Source: CAVZYN01 sp963779515 | Lineage (GTDB): Bacteria > Pseudomonadota > Alphaproteobacteria > Rhizobiales > Hyphomicrobiaceae | NCBI GenBank assembly: GCA_963779515.1 | Contig: CAVZYN010000018.1 | Location: forward strand, 496,001 to 560,000 | Direction of reading: 5' to 3' | Length of the DNA: 64,000 nt | Part shown: positions 38,480 to 46,753 of the stretch, piece by piece | Position numbering within the stretch: the stretch's first letter is position 1 | How the letters are laid out: every line of letters begins with the position of its first letter | The notes under the pieces: generated by a model | The model's database searches: none | Told to the model about the DNA's origin: nothing | The model's input: only the letters and a program-made list of their open reading frames with translations | Translations under genes and position numbers: made by a program

Positions 38480-39160
38480 ATGCTCAAGTTCTACTTCAAT
38501 GGATCCCCGAACCCGACCAAGATTGCCTTGTTTCTCGAAGAGGCAGGCGTGCCGTTCCAGCCGATGCCCGTCGACACCCGCAAGGGCGAGCAGTTCAAGC
38601 CCGAGTTCCTCGCCATCAATCCGAACGGCAAGGTGCCTGTAATCATCGACGGCGACGCGACGGTGTTCGACAGCAACGCGATCCTGCTCTATCTCGCCGA
38701 GAAAACCGGAAAGTTCCTGCCACCGAATACGCCCGCCGCGCGCGGCCAATTGCTGTCGTGGCTGATGTTCGTCGCAACCGGCGTCGGCCCGTTCACCGGT
38801 CAGGCCGTGCACTTCAAGAATTTCGCGCCCGAGAAAGTGCCCTACGCGCACGACCGCTATCAATATGAGGCGCTGCGCCACTTCCAGGTGCTCGACGCGC
38901 ATTTGGCAAAGAACAAGTACATGGTCGCCAACACCTACACGATCGTCGACATGGACGTATGGGGCTGGGCGCGCATGGCCGGCTTCGCATTGGGCGATGA
39001 CGTCTGGGCGAAGCTGCCGAATTTGAAGCGTTTGGTTGATGAAATCTCCGCCCGTCCCGCAGCGCAGAAGGCCATGACGCTGAAGGACAAGTTCCCCTTC
39101 AAGACCGACATGGACGACGAAGCTCGCCGCCACATGTTCAAGCATCTCAAGACGGCGTAA
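38480..39160 (+). CDS. Glutathione S-transferase family protein
   Basis: Cytosolic GST fold, 226 residues from ATG 38480, which has GGAGGTGCGT just upstream. The N-terminal thioredoxin-like domain (about 1-80) has FNGSPNPTKIALFLEEAG, KPEFLAINPNGKVPVI and the glutathione-binding VFDSNAILLYLAE. The helical C-terminal domain has YTIVDMDVWGWARMAG. It lies divergent to the SDR-CMD-SDR block and may supply a glutathione conjugation, reduction or isomerisation step to it. Confidence 0.92.
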   Translation: MLKFYFNGSPNPTKIALFLEEAGVPFQPMPVDTRKGEQFKPEFLAINPNGKVPVIIDGDATVFDSNAILLYLAEKTGKFLPPNTPAARGQLLSWLMFVATGVGPFTGQAVHFKNFAPEKVPYAHDRYQYEALRHFQVLDAHLAKNKYMVANTYTIVDMDVWGWARMAGFALGDDVWAKLPNLKRLVDEISARPAAQKAMTLKDKFPFKTDMDDEARRHMFKHLKTA

Positions 39161-39171
39161 CGCGCACTATT

Positions 39172-39194
39172 CCCCTCCCCTAGACGGGGAGGGG
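39172..39194. terminator. Hairpin between convergent GST and otnC genes
   Basis: CCCCTCCCC-TAGAC-GGGGAGGGG: a 9-bp stem filling most of the 36-bp gap between two convergent stops. There is no T-run, so termination strength is uncertain. Confidence 0.45.
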
Positions 39195-39196
39195 GA

Positions 39197-39835
39197 TCAC
39201 GCCGGAAAGCGCTTCTGCAACTCGGCAACCTGCTCGGGCGTGAGTGTGCGGATCTTGTCGTGGCGCAGCATCAGATAGAGGCGCGCGGTTTCTTCCAGCT
39301 CTTCGACGGCATCGGTGGCGGCGGCGAGGGTGCGGCCGGCGACGACAGGGCCGTGATTGGCAAGCAGGATCGCGTGATGTTTGGACGCGAGAGCCGCGAC
39401 GGCATCGGCGAGCTTGTCATCGCCGGGTGGATAGTATGGCGCCAGCGCCAACGCGCCGACGCGCATGACCGAGTAGGCCGTGATCGGCGGCAGCACGTTC
39501 AACGGATCGAGGCCGTGCAGGCAGCTGACCGCGACTGAATGCGTCGAATGCAGGTGCACCACGGCGCCCATTTCGGCACGCTTGTCGTACATGGCCGTGT
39601 GCAGCACCAATTCTTTGGTCGGTTTGTCGCCGCCGATGTGCTTGCCGCTCGCATTGAGATGCGACAGCCGCGCCGGATCGAGTGCACCGAGGGAGGAGCC
39701 CGTCGGCGTCATCAGCCAGCCACCATTGGGGAGTCGGACTGAGATGTTGCCCGTCGAGCCGTGCGTCAGCCCGCGATTGAACAGCGATGCGCCCGTCGCG
39801 ACGATCGCGTCGCGGAGCTTGGTATCGACGCTCAC
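39197..39835 (-). CDS. otnC: 3-oxo-tetronate 4-phosphate decarboxylase-like class II aldolase
   Basis: Class II aldolase/epimerase fold, 212 residues from GTG 39835, which overlaps the otnK stop as GTGA. The zinc ligands are the His pair in HLHSTHSVAV and His in LANHGPVVAG, with the phosphate-binding GNISVRLPNGGWLMTPTGSSLG at about 28-49. OtnC decarboxylates 3-oxo-tetronate 4-phosphate to dihydroxyacetone phosphate. The tight coupling to OtnK supports this rather than fuculose aldolase or ribulose epimerase. It is followed by a convergent GST gene. Confidence 0.88.
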   Translation of the reverse strand: MSVDTKLRDAIVATGASLFNRGLTHGSTGNISVRLPNGGWLMTPTGSSLGALDPARLSHLNASGKHIGGDKPTKELVLHTAMYDKRAEMGAVVHLHSTHSVAVSCLHGLDPLNVLPPITAYSVMRVGALALAPYYPPGDDKLADAVAALASKHHAILLANHGPVVAGRTLAAATDAVEELEETARLYLMLRHDKIRTLTPEQVAELQKRFPA

Positions 39836-41097
39836 GACAGCTGCCTCCAGGCTTTGACGAAGAAGTCGGGCGCACCGAAGTTGCCGGATTTGAGCGCGAG
39901 GACGAGATCCTGGCCGCCGATCGCGCGCGTCCACGGCACGCCGGGATCGATTTCGGGGCCGATCTCCAACGCGGTGACGCCGAGCCCATTGACGACGGCG
40001 CCGGAGGTCTCGCCGCCCGCGACCAGCAGACGCGTGAACCCGGACCCGACCAGCAGCTGAGCAGCGGTTGCCAAGGCTTGTTCGACCATGCTGCCAGCCT
40101 TGTCGCGCCCGAGCTTGTCTTGCACGGCGCTGACCTCCGCCGGATCGGCGCTGGAATAAATGAGAATTGGCGCGTCGCTCGGCTGCTGTGCGGCCCATCG
40201 CGCGATGTCACGGGGGCCGAGCCTGCCGCTCGCAAGTTCCATCGGATCGATCTTGAAGGCGGGAACGCTCGCATCGAGCGCGATCTTGATCTGCCCGCGC
40301 GTCGCCTCCGAACAGGAGCCGGCGAAGATCACGGGGCGGCCCGCCGGCGCCTTCATGCTGGTGGGGGCGGGCGCGGATTTCATCAAACCCTGGCGCACGA
40401 AATTGCCGGGTAGCCCGAGTGCGACGCCCGACCCGCCCGTGATCAGCGGATGATCCGCCGCAGCTGTCCCCATGTCGACGAGATGCTTGTCTGTCAGCGC
40501 ATCGACAACCGCGTAGCTCTCGCCGCGCGATCGTGCCGCCGCGAACGCGTCCTTGATGGCGTCCGCGCCCTTGTCGACGACACCATAAGGGATCATGCCG
40601 ACACGGCGCTTGGTCTGGCGCTGCAGGACGCGCATCAGATTGCTGTCGCGCATCGGCGTCAGCGGGTGATCCTTCATCGGGCTCTCGGCCAGCGGCACGT
40701 CGCCGACGAATAGGTTCGCCATGTAGACGGTGCGCTTGTTGGTCGGGAACGCCGGGCAGACGAGGGCGATGCCGCCGCCAACGCGATCCATCAGCGCATC
40801 GGCGACCGGTCCGATGTTGCCCTGATCCGTCGAGTCGAACGTTGAGCAATATTTGAAGAACAACTGCTTGGCGCCGCGTGCCTTGAGCGCGTCCGCGCTG
40901 CGCAGCGATAGGTCGATGGCTTCCGCGACTGGGCACGTCCGCGTCTTCAAGGCGACGACGACCGCGTCGTATCCTGCAAGCACGGTTTTTTCGTCTGGCA
41001 CCTGCATCACCTGCACGGTGCGCATACCCGCGCGCGTCAGCATCAGCGCGAGGTCCGTCGCGCCGGTCAGATCATCGGCAATGCAGCCGAGCAGCAT
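39832..41097 (-). CDS. otnK: 3-oxo-tetronate kinase (four-carbon acid sugar kinase)
   Basis: DUF1537-family kinase, 421 residues, phosphorylating a 3-oxo-tetronate (from D-erythronate or L-threonate) with ATP. The N-terminal substrate domain starts LLGCIADDLTGATDLALML and has KYCSTFDSTDQGNIGP. The C-terminal ATP domain has VAGGETSGAVVNGLGV and EIGPEIDPGVPW. It precedes otnC with a 4-base overlap. The pathway also needs a dehydrogenase to make the oxo-tetronate; the beta-hydroxyacid dehydrogenase at 46754-47719 is a candidate but is not adjacent. Confidence 0.92.
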   Translation of the reverse strand: MLLGCIADDLTGATDLALMLTRAGMRTVQVMQVPDEKTVLAGYDAVVVALKTRTCPVAEAIDLSLRSADALKARGAKQLFFKYCSTFDSTDQGNIGPVADALMDRVGGGIALVCPAFPTNKRTVYMANLFVGDVPLAESPMKDHPLTPMRDSNLMRVLQRQTKRRVGMIPYGVVDKGADAIKDAFAAARSRGESYAVVDALTDKHLVDMGTAAADHPLITGGSGVALGLPGNFVRQGLMKSAPAPTSMKAPAGRPVIFAGSCSEATRGQIKIALDASVPAFKIDPMELASGRLGPRDIARWAAQQPSDAPILIYSSADPAEVSAVQDKLGRDKAGSMVEQALATAAQLLVGSGFTRLLVAGGETSGAVVNGLGVTALEIGPEIDPGVPWTRAIGGQDLVLALKSGNFGAPDFFVKAWRQLS

Positions 41098-41132
41098 GTT
41101 GGATCGTCCTTCTTGATCGAAATCTCAAAACG

Positions 41133-41290
41133 CCCGTCATCCCGGCCAAGGAGCCGCGCGTCGCGGCGACGCGAGCCGGGACCCAACATGAGAATCGGCG
41201 AAGCCGCAATATCAATATGGCGCCTTCGGCGGGTCTTGCGCTGGATCCCGGATCGGCTCCGGCTTCACCGGTCGCCGTCCAGGATGACGG
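41133..41290. repeat. Intergenic repeat with CGTCATCC termini
   Basis: A ~158-bp element with inverted ends: CCGTCATCC (41135-41143) and GGATGACGG (41282-41290). Inside are paired segments such as GAGCCGCGCGTCGCGGCGACGCGAG and GGATCCCGGATCGGCTCCGG. Elements with GTCATCCCGGCCAAGG ends are widespread between genes in Bradyrhizobium and Rhodopseudomonas-type genomes. It fills most of the otnK to M20 gap. Confidence 0.75.
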
Positions 41291-41311
41291 ACTTGATATA
41301 TCATAGAAATG

Positions 41312-42550
41312 TCAAGCTGCCGCCAGTAGCCTGCGCGCAGCATCGACGAACACCTTGGCGCCGAGAACGATATCGGCATCGCTGGTATTTTCGGTCCAGT
41401 GGTGGCTGATGCCGCCGATCGAGGGGACAAACAGCATGGCGGCCGGCATAACGCCGGAGAGCACTTGCGCGTCGTGGCCGGCGCCGCTCGGGATGCGCGT
41501 CGATTTGCCGGGCGCGTGCACGGCGGTCGCGGCCTCGATGGCGGCTTGGAACGCGGGCGTCATCACGGCGGGCTGGCTGGCGCGCAGCTTCTCGACCTCG
41601 AGCGTGCATGGGCCTTTCTGCGACGCCTCGGCGACGGTTGCCCGCAGCAGCGCTTCCAGCCGCGCGAGTGTCGCGGGATCGGCGTCGCGGATCTGGAACA
41701 GCATTTCGGCCTTGCCGGGAATGATGCTCGGCGCGCCGGGATCGAGCGTGATGCGGCCCGTGGTCCAGACGGTGCGGTCGCCGGCCTGCTTGGGAAAGCG
41801 TTCGTCGAGTGCGACGCAGAGTTTTGCGAGTGCGAGGCCCGCGTCCTTGCGGATCGCCATGCGCGTCGTGCCGGCGTGGTTCTGCACGCCGTGGGCGGTG
41901 ACCTTGAATTGCCAAATCCCGACGATGCTGGTGACGACACCGATCTTGAGGTCGTGGGCTTCGAGCCAATCGCCCTGCTCGATGTGGGCTTCGAGATAGC
42001 CCGCGTAGCGGCCGCGTTCGACTGTCACGCGCGAGCGTCCAGCGAGACCGCTGTCGGCAAGTGCTTGGCGGAGCGTGCGACCGCTGGTGCGATCGGCCCC
42101 GCCGTCGATGTCGGCATCGCTGACGCCGCCGCAATAGGACCGGCTGCCGAGGAAATGCCCGAAGTGGCCCTCTTCGTCGAACCAGCTCGCGACGTCGACC
42201 GCGCCCGTGAGCGTCGGGTCGGTGTTGATCACCCGCGCCGCTTCGAGCGCGTAGACAACGCCGAGCGGGCCGTCGAGCCAACCCGCGTAGTTCTGGCTTT
42301 CGAGATGCGAGCCAGCCAGCAGCTTCGGGCCGGGCTTGGCACTCGTGCACAGCACGTTGCCGATGCCGTCGATAGTGGCGGTCAGTCCTGCGTCGGAGGA
42401 TTTGGCCGCGAGCCATTCCAAGGATGCGACATGCTCTTTTGAGAGTGACGGCCGGTGCACGCCGGTCTTGTAGGCGCCAAGTTTTGCCAACGCGCGCAGA
42501 TCGGCCAGGACGCGGTCACCGTTTGCGGTCTGGGATTGGGACAGGGCCAT
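41312..42550 (-). CDS. M20-family amidohydrolase (allantoate/N-carbamoyl-amino-acid hydrolase type)
   Basis: Dinuclear-metal hydrolase acting on N-carbamoyl or ureido groups, 412 residues. Metal sites: GSHLESQNYAGWLDG (about 80-94, where many members have GSHLDTV...GG.YDG), SWFDEEGHFGHFLGSRS with the catalytic Glu pair, EAHIEQGDWLE, and the C-terminal GISHHWTENT. The dimerisation domain contains TAHGVQNHAGTTRM. The relatives are allantoate amidohydrolases, hydantoin-pathway carbamoylases and beta-ureidopropionases; I cannot choose between them. It is separated from otnK by a repeat and probably has its own promoter. Confidence 0.9.
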   Translation of the reverse strand: MALSQSQTANGDRVLADLRALAKLGAYKTGVHRPSLSKEHVASLEWLAAKSSDAGLTATIDGIGNVLCTSAKPGPKLLAGSHLESQNYAGWLDGPLGVVYALEAARVINTDPTLTGAVDVASWFDEEGHFGHFLGSRSYCGGVSDADIDGGADRTSGRTLRQALADSGLAGRSRVTVERGRYAGYLEAHIEQGDWLEAHDLKIGVVTSIVGIWQFKVTAHGVQNHAGTTRMAIRKDAGLALAKLCVALDERFPKQAGDRTVWTTGRITLDPGAPSIIPGKAEMLFQIRDADPATLARLEALLRATVAEASQKGPCTLEVEKLRASQPAVMTPAFQAAIEAATAVHAPGKSTRIPSGAGHDAQVLSGVMPAAMLFVPSIGGISHHWTENTSDADIVLGAKVFVDAARRLLAAA

Positions 42551-42817
42551 GGGGCGTCTCTCACGGGGGCTTGAACGTCAGGCCACATTACGCCGGGCGT
42601 GGCGACAATGCATCAGGATGTGGCCTTGGGGATAACTGGGAGAAACTGTCGAAACCCGCCCGCGTCAAGGCCCGATCGGCTACGACTGCAGCTCGCGTTC
42701 CCGCAATGGGATCCCCAGTCCGGGGCTAAGTCCTGCGTTGAAATCCTGCTTTTGATGTTCAGCGTTGGTCGAGGTCTTGCCGGCAGCCGTGTGCGCCGGC
42801 GCGTCATGGGGGTACGA

Positions 42818-43705
42818 ATGTCGCATCCAGTTCCGATGCATCGCTCAGGCATGAGCCGCGCGATGCCGCTCACACTCACGCTTGCCGCCGCACTTCTGAT
42901 CGGCGCCTGCGCCAATTCTTCGCTCGAGAGCGCGTTGACGCTGCCGGCCGCAGGGCCAAGCAACGCCAAGCCGGACGCACCCAACGCCGGTTCGCAAAAG
43001 CAAGCCGCGCGGCACCAACAGGCCGGCGATCTGGCGGCCTTGCATGCCCAGCACACCGCAAACCCGGCCGATCCGGCCGCCGCAGTTGCGCTGGCACACG
43101 GCCTCCGCCTCAGCGGCAAGAAGCCCGAAGCGCTCACCGTGCTCGATAAGGTCGCCGCCGCCAAGCCGTCGGACAAATCGGTTGCCAAGGCGCGCGGGCT
43201 CCTGCAGCTCGAAATGGGCGACGCCGCCAAGGCTGAGAAGTCGTTGCGCGCCGCACTCGATGCAAAGAGCGCGGATTGGCGTGTCCACTCCGGCCTCGGT
43301 GCCGCGCTCGCGAGCCAGGGCAAACAGCAAGAGGCGCAGTTACAGTTCGCCAAAGCTCTGGCGATCGTGCCGGATCACCCGTCTGTCCTGAACAATCTCG
43401 CGCTCTCGTACGCCATTGATGGCAAGACGGCGGACGCCGAGAAGCTGTTGCGCAAGGCGAAGACGACGGCAACCGTCGATGCCAAGGTGCCGCAGAATCT
43501 CGCGATCGTCCTCGGCCTGACCGGCAAGATTGAAGAATCGAAGACCATGGCACGCACCGCGCTCGCGCCCGCCAAGGTCGACAGCAACACGCTTTATCTG
43601 CAGCAGCTGGCGGGTTTGGCGCCCGTCGGTGAAGGGAAACCGGCCCGCAACGCCGCGCTCCCGGCGCCAACGTACAACCTTGGCATGCCCGTGCAGGACC
43701 GCTGA
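42818..43705 (+). CDS. TPR lipoprotein (TadD-like)
   Basis: A tetratricopeptide protein of about 295 residues. I start at ATG 42818, which has GGGGG five bases upstream; ATG 42851 is also possible, while the long open stretch from 42599 is not protein-like. The signal sequence ends in the lipobox LIGAC, giving a lipid-anchored protein. Helical repeats cover about 70-250 (VALAHGLRLSGKKPEALTVLDK, VHSGLGAALASQGKQQEAQLQFAKAL, LNNLALSYAIDGKTADAEKLLRKA). The layout matches TadD lipoproteins of the tight-adherence pilus, but no tad genes are nearby. A strong terminator follows. Confidence 0.87.
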   Translation: MSHPVPMHRSGMSRAMPLTLTLAAALLIGACANSSLESALTLPAAGPSNAKPDAPNAGSQKQAARHQQAGDLAALHAQHTANPADPAAAVALAHGLRLSGKKPEALTVLDKVAAAKPSDKSVAKARGLLQLEMGDAAKAEKSLRAALDAKSADWRVHSGLGAALASQGKQQEAQLQFAKALAIVPDHPSVLNNLALSYAIDGKTADAEKLLRKAKTTATVDAKVPQNLAIVLGLTGKIEESKTMARTALAPAKVDSNTLYLQQLAGLAPVGEGKPARNAALPAPTYNLGMPVQDR

Positions 43706-43730
43706 GACGTAGTTGATCGAGGCAACGACC

Positions 43731-43759
43731 AAAAGGCCGGATCCAGATCCGGCCTTTTT
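43731..43759. terminator. Bidirectional terminator after the TPR gene
   Basis: AAAAGGCCGGAT-CCAG-ATCCGGCCTTTTT, a 12-bp stem with T-runs on both strands, serving the TPR gene and the convergent solute-binding gene. Confidence 0.92.
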
Positions 43760-43762
43760 GCT

Positions 43763-44698
43763 TTATGCCCGCAGCGCCGCCGTCAGGTAGCTGAGATCGA
43801 CGTATCGCTGGGGCTCGTTGAGCTCCCGTTGCGGCAGCGCATAGGCCGAACGTAACCGCAGCACCGTTCGCAATCCTTCGACATCAATGCGCAGATCGCG
43901 ATGAATCCCAGTTTTGAGATCGAGCAGCCGCGCGTAGGCCCGCTCCGCGGTGGCGCGATCCATGCCGCGCATCTTCGACATCAGGAGCGTGATGGCCGCA
44001 TCCCGATGCGCGGGATCGGCGATCCAGCCAACGCCCCCGTGAAAGGCGCGGATAAAGCCTTCGGTGGCGGCACGGTTTTGCGCGGCCCAATCGCGGCGGC
44101 TGGCGCCGGCAACCCCCTGATACGGCCCAATCGTGGCGGTTGCCGTCGCGAGGCGGCGAAAGCCGTTCGCTTCGGCAACGAGATCGAGCGGCGCGTTGAG
44201 CAGGGTGCCGTCCTGGTCGTGCCGCAGCAATGCGTCGAGGCGCTGGGCGCCGCCGCCGACACGCGCGATGGCGACGTCGCCCGGCGCAAGGCCGGCCTGC
44301 TCGAGCATGGCGCGAAGCACGAACGCAAATCCCGTCGCCGGCGCATCGAGAGAGAGTGTCTTGCCCTTGAGGCCGTCGAGCGACGCGATGGCTGGATCGG
44401 CCATCACGCTCAACAACCCATCATCGACACCGAACAGCGCGACGAAATCAGTTTGGCCAACGTCCGTCGCGCCCTGCCCTTCGTTGTAGGCAACGATATT
44501 GTCGATCGAACTCAGCGCAAGATCGTAGCGGCCGGCGTGGAGATTGGCCGCCATCTCGGTCGAATTCGGCGTCACGTCGACGGTGACGGCAAGACCTTCG
44601 GCGGCGAGAAATCCGTGCGCTTCGGCGGCCCACAGCGGCCAGTTCGATGCCCCGGCAAAAACCACGAGGCGCAAGGTCCGGACGCTGCGGGTCATCAC
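43763..44698 (-). CDS. NMT1/THI5-like substrate-binding protein without signal peptide
   Basis: Periplasmic-binding-fold protein, 311 residues, of the family binding thiamine precursors, nitrate, sulfonates and similar ligands: LRLVVFAGASNWPLWAAEAHGFLAAEGLAVTV (about 9-40), then DLALSSIDNIVAYN and DGLKGKTLSLDAPATGFAFVL. The start MMTRSVRTLRLVVFAG has no cleavable signal or lipobox, and no ABC permease or ATPase lies nearby. It may thus act in the cytoplasm or be an orphan. It begins 1 bp after the TctC gene ends, so the two are cotranscribed. Confidence 0.85.
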   Translation of the reverse strand: MMTRSVRTLRLVVFAGASNWPLWAAEAHGFLAAEGLAVTVDVTPNSTEMAANLHAGRYDLALSSIDNIVAYNEGQGATDVGQTDFVALFGVDDGLLSVMADPAIASLDGLKGKTLSLDAPATGFAFVLRAMLEQAGLAPGDVAIARVGGGAQRLDALLRHDQDGTLLNAPLDLVAEANGFRRLATATATIGPYQGVAGASRRDWAAQNRAATEGFIRAFHGGVGWIADPAHRDAAITLLMSKMRGMDRATAERAYARLLDLKTGIHRDLRIDVEGLRTVLRLRSAYALPQRELNEPQRYVDLSYLTAALRA

Positions 44699-44699
44699 G

Positions 44700-45695
44700 T
44701 CAGTTCGCCGGCTTTGGCAAAATCTTGCCGTATCGTTCCGTATCGCTGGCGATCACCTTCGCGAAATCTTCGGGTGTCGAAGATGCGAGCACCACGCCGG
44801 TCTTCTCAAAGCGCTCGCGCAGATCCGCAAGCTTCAAGACGTCCGCGATGTCCTGCGAGATTTTCGCAACCAGCGGCGCGGGCGTGGTTGACGGCACCAT
44901 CAGCCCGAACCAGGGATCGTAGTTGAATTCCGGCAATCCCGCTTCCCTGAATGTCGGAACGTCGGGGAGGCCTGCCAAGCGCTTGTCGCCGGTCACCGCA
45001 ACGCCGCGCAGCTTGCCGCTCTGAATGAGGTCGCCGCCGACGCTGAAGAAGGTGAAGCCCAACTGTACGTCGCCGCGCAGTACCGCCGTCTGTGCTTCTG
45101 GCATGCCCTTGAACGGCACATGCACCACGCTCGTGCCCGTTACGTTTTTCAACACTTCGGCGGCAAGCCCGCTGGCGCTGCCGAGGCCGGCGGAGCTGTA
45201 GTTCAACTGTCCAGGTTTCGACTTCGCCAGATCAACCACCTCTTTGACCGTTTTTGGCGCCGAGTCCGGCGGCACCGTCAATATCACCGGCAGTGACGCG
45301 ACCTTGGAGACGCCCGTAAAATCCTTCACCGGATCGAAGTTCAGGCTCTTATTGAGGTGGCTGATGACGGTGTGCCCATTGGAGGTCAGCATCAGCGTGT
45401 AGCCGTCACCTGGCACCTTGGCGACGCTCGCGGTGCCGCCGAGCCCGGGCTTGTTCTCGATGATCACCTGCTGCTTCCACTTGTCGGCGAGCTTCTCGCC
45501 GACCGCACGTGCGAGGATGTCGGTGACGCTCCCCGCCGAGAACGGCACGATGATCTTGACCATCTGCGTCGGGTACAGCGGCGCAGTCTGCGCCATCACC
45601 GGCGCCACCACGGGCGCAATGCGGAGCGCCAAGAGCGGTGCGCCGATGGCGATGACCGCCATGGTTGCCACGAGAGATCTGCGCGATAACATCAT
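44700..45695 (-). CDS. Bug/TctC-family tripartite tricarboxylate transporter binding protein
   Basis: Extracytoplasmic solute receptor, 331 residues from ATG 45695, which has GGAGGAC upstream. The signal peptide covers about 1-37 (VAPVMAQTAP). The mature protein has YPTQMVKIIVPFSAGSVTDILAR, LVIIENKPGLGGTASVAKV-like motifs, NYSSAGLGSASGLAAEVL, VPFKGMPEAQTAVLRGDVQLGF and AGLPDVPTFREAGLPEF. Bug proteins bind carboxylates or amides, and most lack partner permeases. The next minus-strand gene starts 1 bp downstream. A longer open frame to 46655 overlaps the GST gene and is not real. Confidence 0.93.
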   Translation of the reverse strand: MMLSRRSLVATMAVIAIGAPLLALRIAPVVAPVMAQTAPLYPTQMVKIIVPFSAGSVTDILARAVGEKLADKWKQQVIIENKPGLGGTASVAKVPGDGYTLMLTSNGHTVISHLNKSLNFDPVKDFTGVSKVASLPVILTVPPDSAPKTVKEVVDLAKSKPGQLNYSSAGLGSASGLAAEVLKNVTGTSVVHVPFKGMPEAQTAVLRGDVQLGFTFFSVGGDLIQSGKLRGVAVTGDKRLAGLPDVPTFREAGLPEFNYDPWFGLMVPSTTPAPLVAKISQDIADVLKLADLRERFEKTGVVLASSTPEDFAKVIASDTERYGKILPKPAN

Positions 45696-45818
45696 CGAGT
45701 CCTCCAGCTTGCGTTGGTTTGGCACCCGCTCAAGTTTACCTGAGCTTGAAGCGAGCGTAGCATCCGGGCAGCAGGTTGCAACCACTTGCCGACCGAACTT
45801 CGAAGCGAAGGGCCACCG

Positions 45819-46601
45819 ATGTCCGAGATCCTGCTCTACAACGCGCCCCAGTCGACCTGCAGTCAGCGCGTTCGCTTCGTTTTGCACGCCAAGGGACAGC
45901 CTTTTGCCGAGCAGAAGCTCGATCTCTTTTCCGGCGATCAATTGAAGCCCGAGTATCTGGCGATCAATCCCAATGGCGTCGTGCCCGCGATGATCCACGA
46001 TGGCGAAACCATTATCGATAGTGCGGTGATCATCGAATATCTCGATGAAGTGTTTCCCGCGCCGGCGCCATTGCGGCCGACGACGCCCGCCGGCATCGCC
46101 AAGATGCGCGCGATGATGCGGTTCATCGACGAGATCCCGGCGCCCGCTATTCGCGTGCCGTCCTACAACCTTGCGTTCCTGCCGCACTTCCAGACGATGA
46201 CCGAGGAGGCGTTTGTCGCGCTCGCCAATTCCAAGCCGCTGCGAAAGGAATTCCTGCTGGCGATGGGACGCACGGGGTTCCCGAAAAACGAGATGGATCA
46301 AGCGTTGGACAAGCTCGCGCGCACGGTCGCACGCATGGACGCCTGGATCGCGGAGAGCGGCGGGCCATATCTGATGGGGCGGCAGTTGACGCTCGCTGAT
46401 ATCGCCGTGATGCCCGTGATCGTGCGCATGGATGACATCAATCTCGACACCACGTGGGCCGATCGACCAGCGATCTCGCGCTGGCTTGCCACGATCCGCG
46501 CCGAGCCGCCGTTCACCCCGACCTACTACCACGGCTCGTTGCTGACCGAGAAATATCCCCATCTCGCCGCATTGCGGGCCGGGAAGCGTAGGTTGGGTTA
46601 G
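45819..46601 (+). CDS. Glutathione S-transferase family protein
   Basis: GST fold, 260 residues from ATG 45819 (MSEILLYNAPQSTCSQRVR). Unlike the other GST here, it has a Ser-Thr-Cys-Ser active-site segment and SQRVRFVLHAKGQ, similar to beta-etherase/dehalogenase-type GSTs. The N-domain also has KPEYLAINPNGVVPAMIH and IIDSAVIIEYLDE. The C-domain has YLMGRQLTLADIAVMPVIVRM. It is divergent from the Bug gene (123 bp). Its role might be reductive dehalogenation or ether cleavage, but that is a guess. Confidence 0.9.
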   Translation: MSEILLYNAPQSTCSQRVRFVLHAKGQPFAEQKLDLFSGDQLKPEYLAINPNGVVPAMIHDGETIIDSAVIIEYLDEVFPAPAPLRPTTPAGIAKMRAMMRFIDEIPAPAIRVPSYNLAFLPHFQTMTEEAFVALANSKPLRKEFLLAMGRTGFPKNEMDQALDKLARTVARMDAWIAESGGPYLMGRQLTLADIAVMPVIVRMDDINLDTTWADRPAISRWLATIRAEPPFTPTYYHGSLLTEKYPHLAALRAGKRRLG

Positions 46602-46740
46602 CGTGGGAAACTCTTGCGGCGAAGCTCCGATGCCGATCCACGCGTAATCCAACATGGTTCGGCAATTGGTGAAAGATGTTGGGTTACGCGTGGCGCATGA
46701 CGTCGCACCGATCGCGGAACACGGGCGACGCTAACCGGAC
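46587..46740. repeat. REP-like palindromic element with 18-bp arms
   Basis: CCACGCGTAATCCAACAT (46638-46655) and ATGTTGGGTTACGCGTGG (46676-46693) are inverted with one G-T, around a 20-base loop. Partial copies of the same motif (TAGGTTGGGTTAGCG at about 46590, GACGCTAACC at 46727) flank it. Such TTGGGTTACGCG repeats occur in many alpha-proteobacterial genomes between genes. It lies between two convergent genes and may aid termination. Confidence 0.8.
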
Positions 46741-46753
46741 GTACGTCCCGACA

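Noticed and set aside
45696..46655. Minus-strand extension of the TctC gene by ~320 codons
   Set aside because: It overlaps the whole GST gene on the other strand. The Met at 45695 has GGAGGAC and a typical signal peptide.
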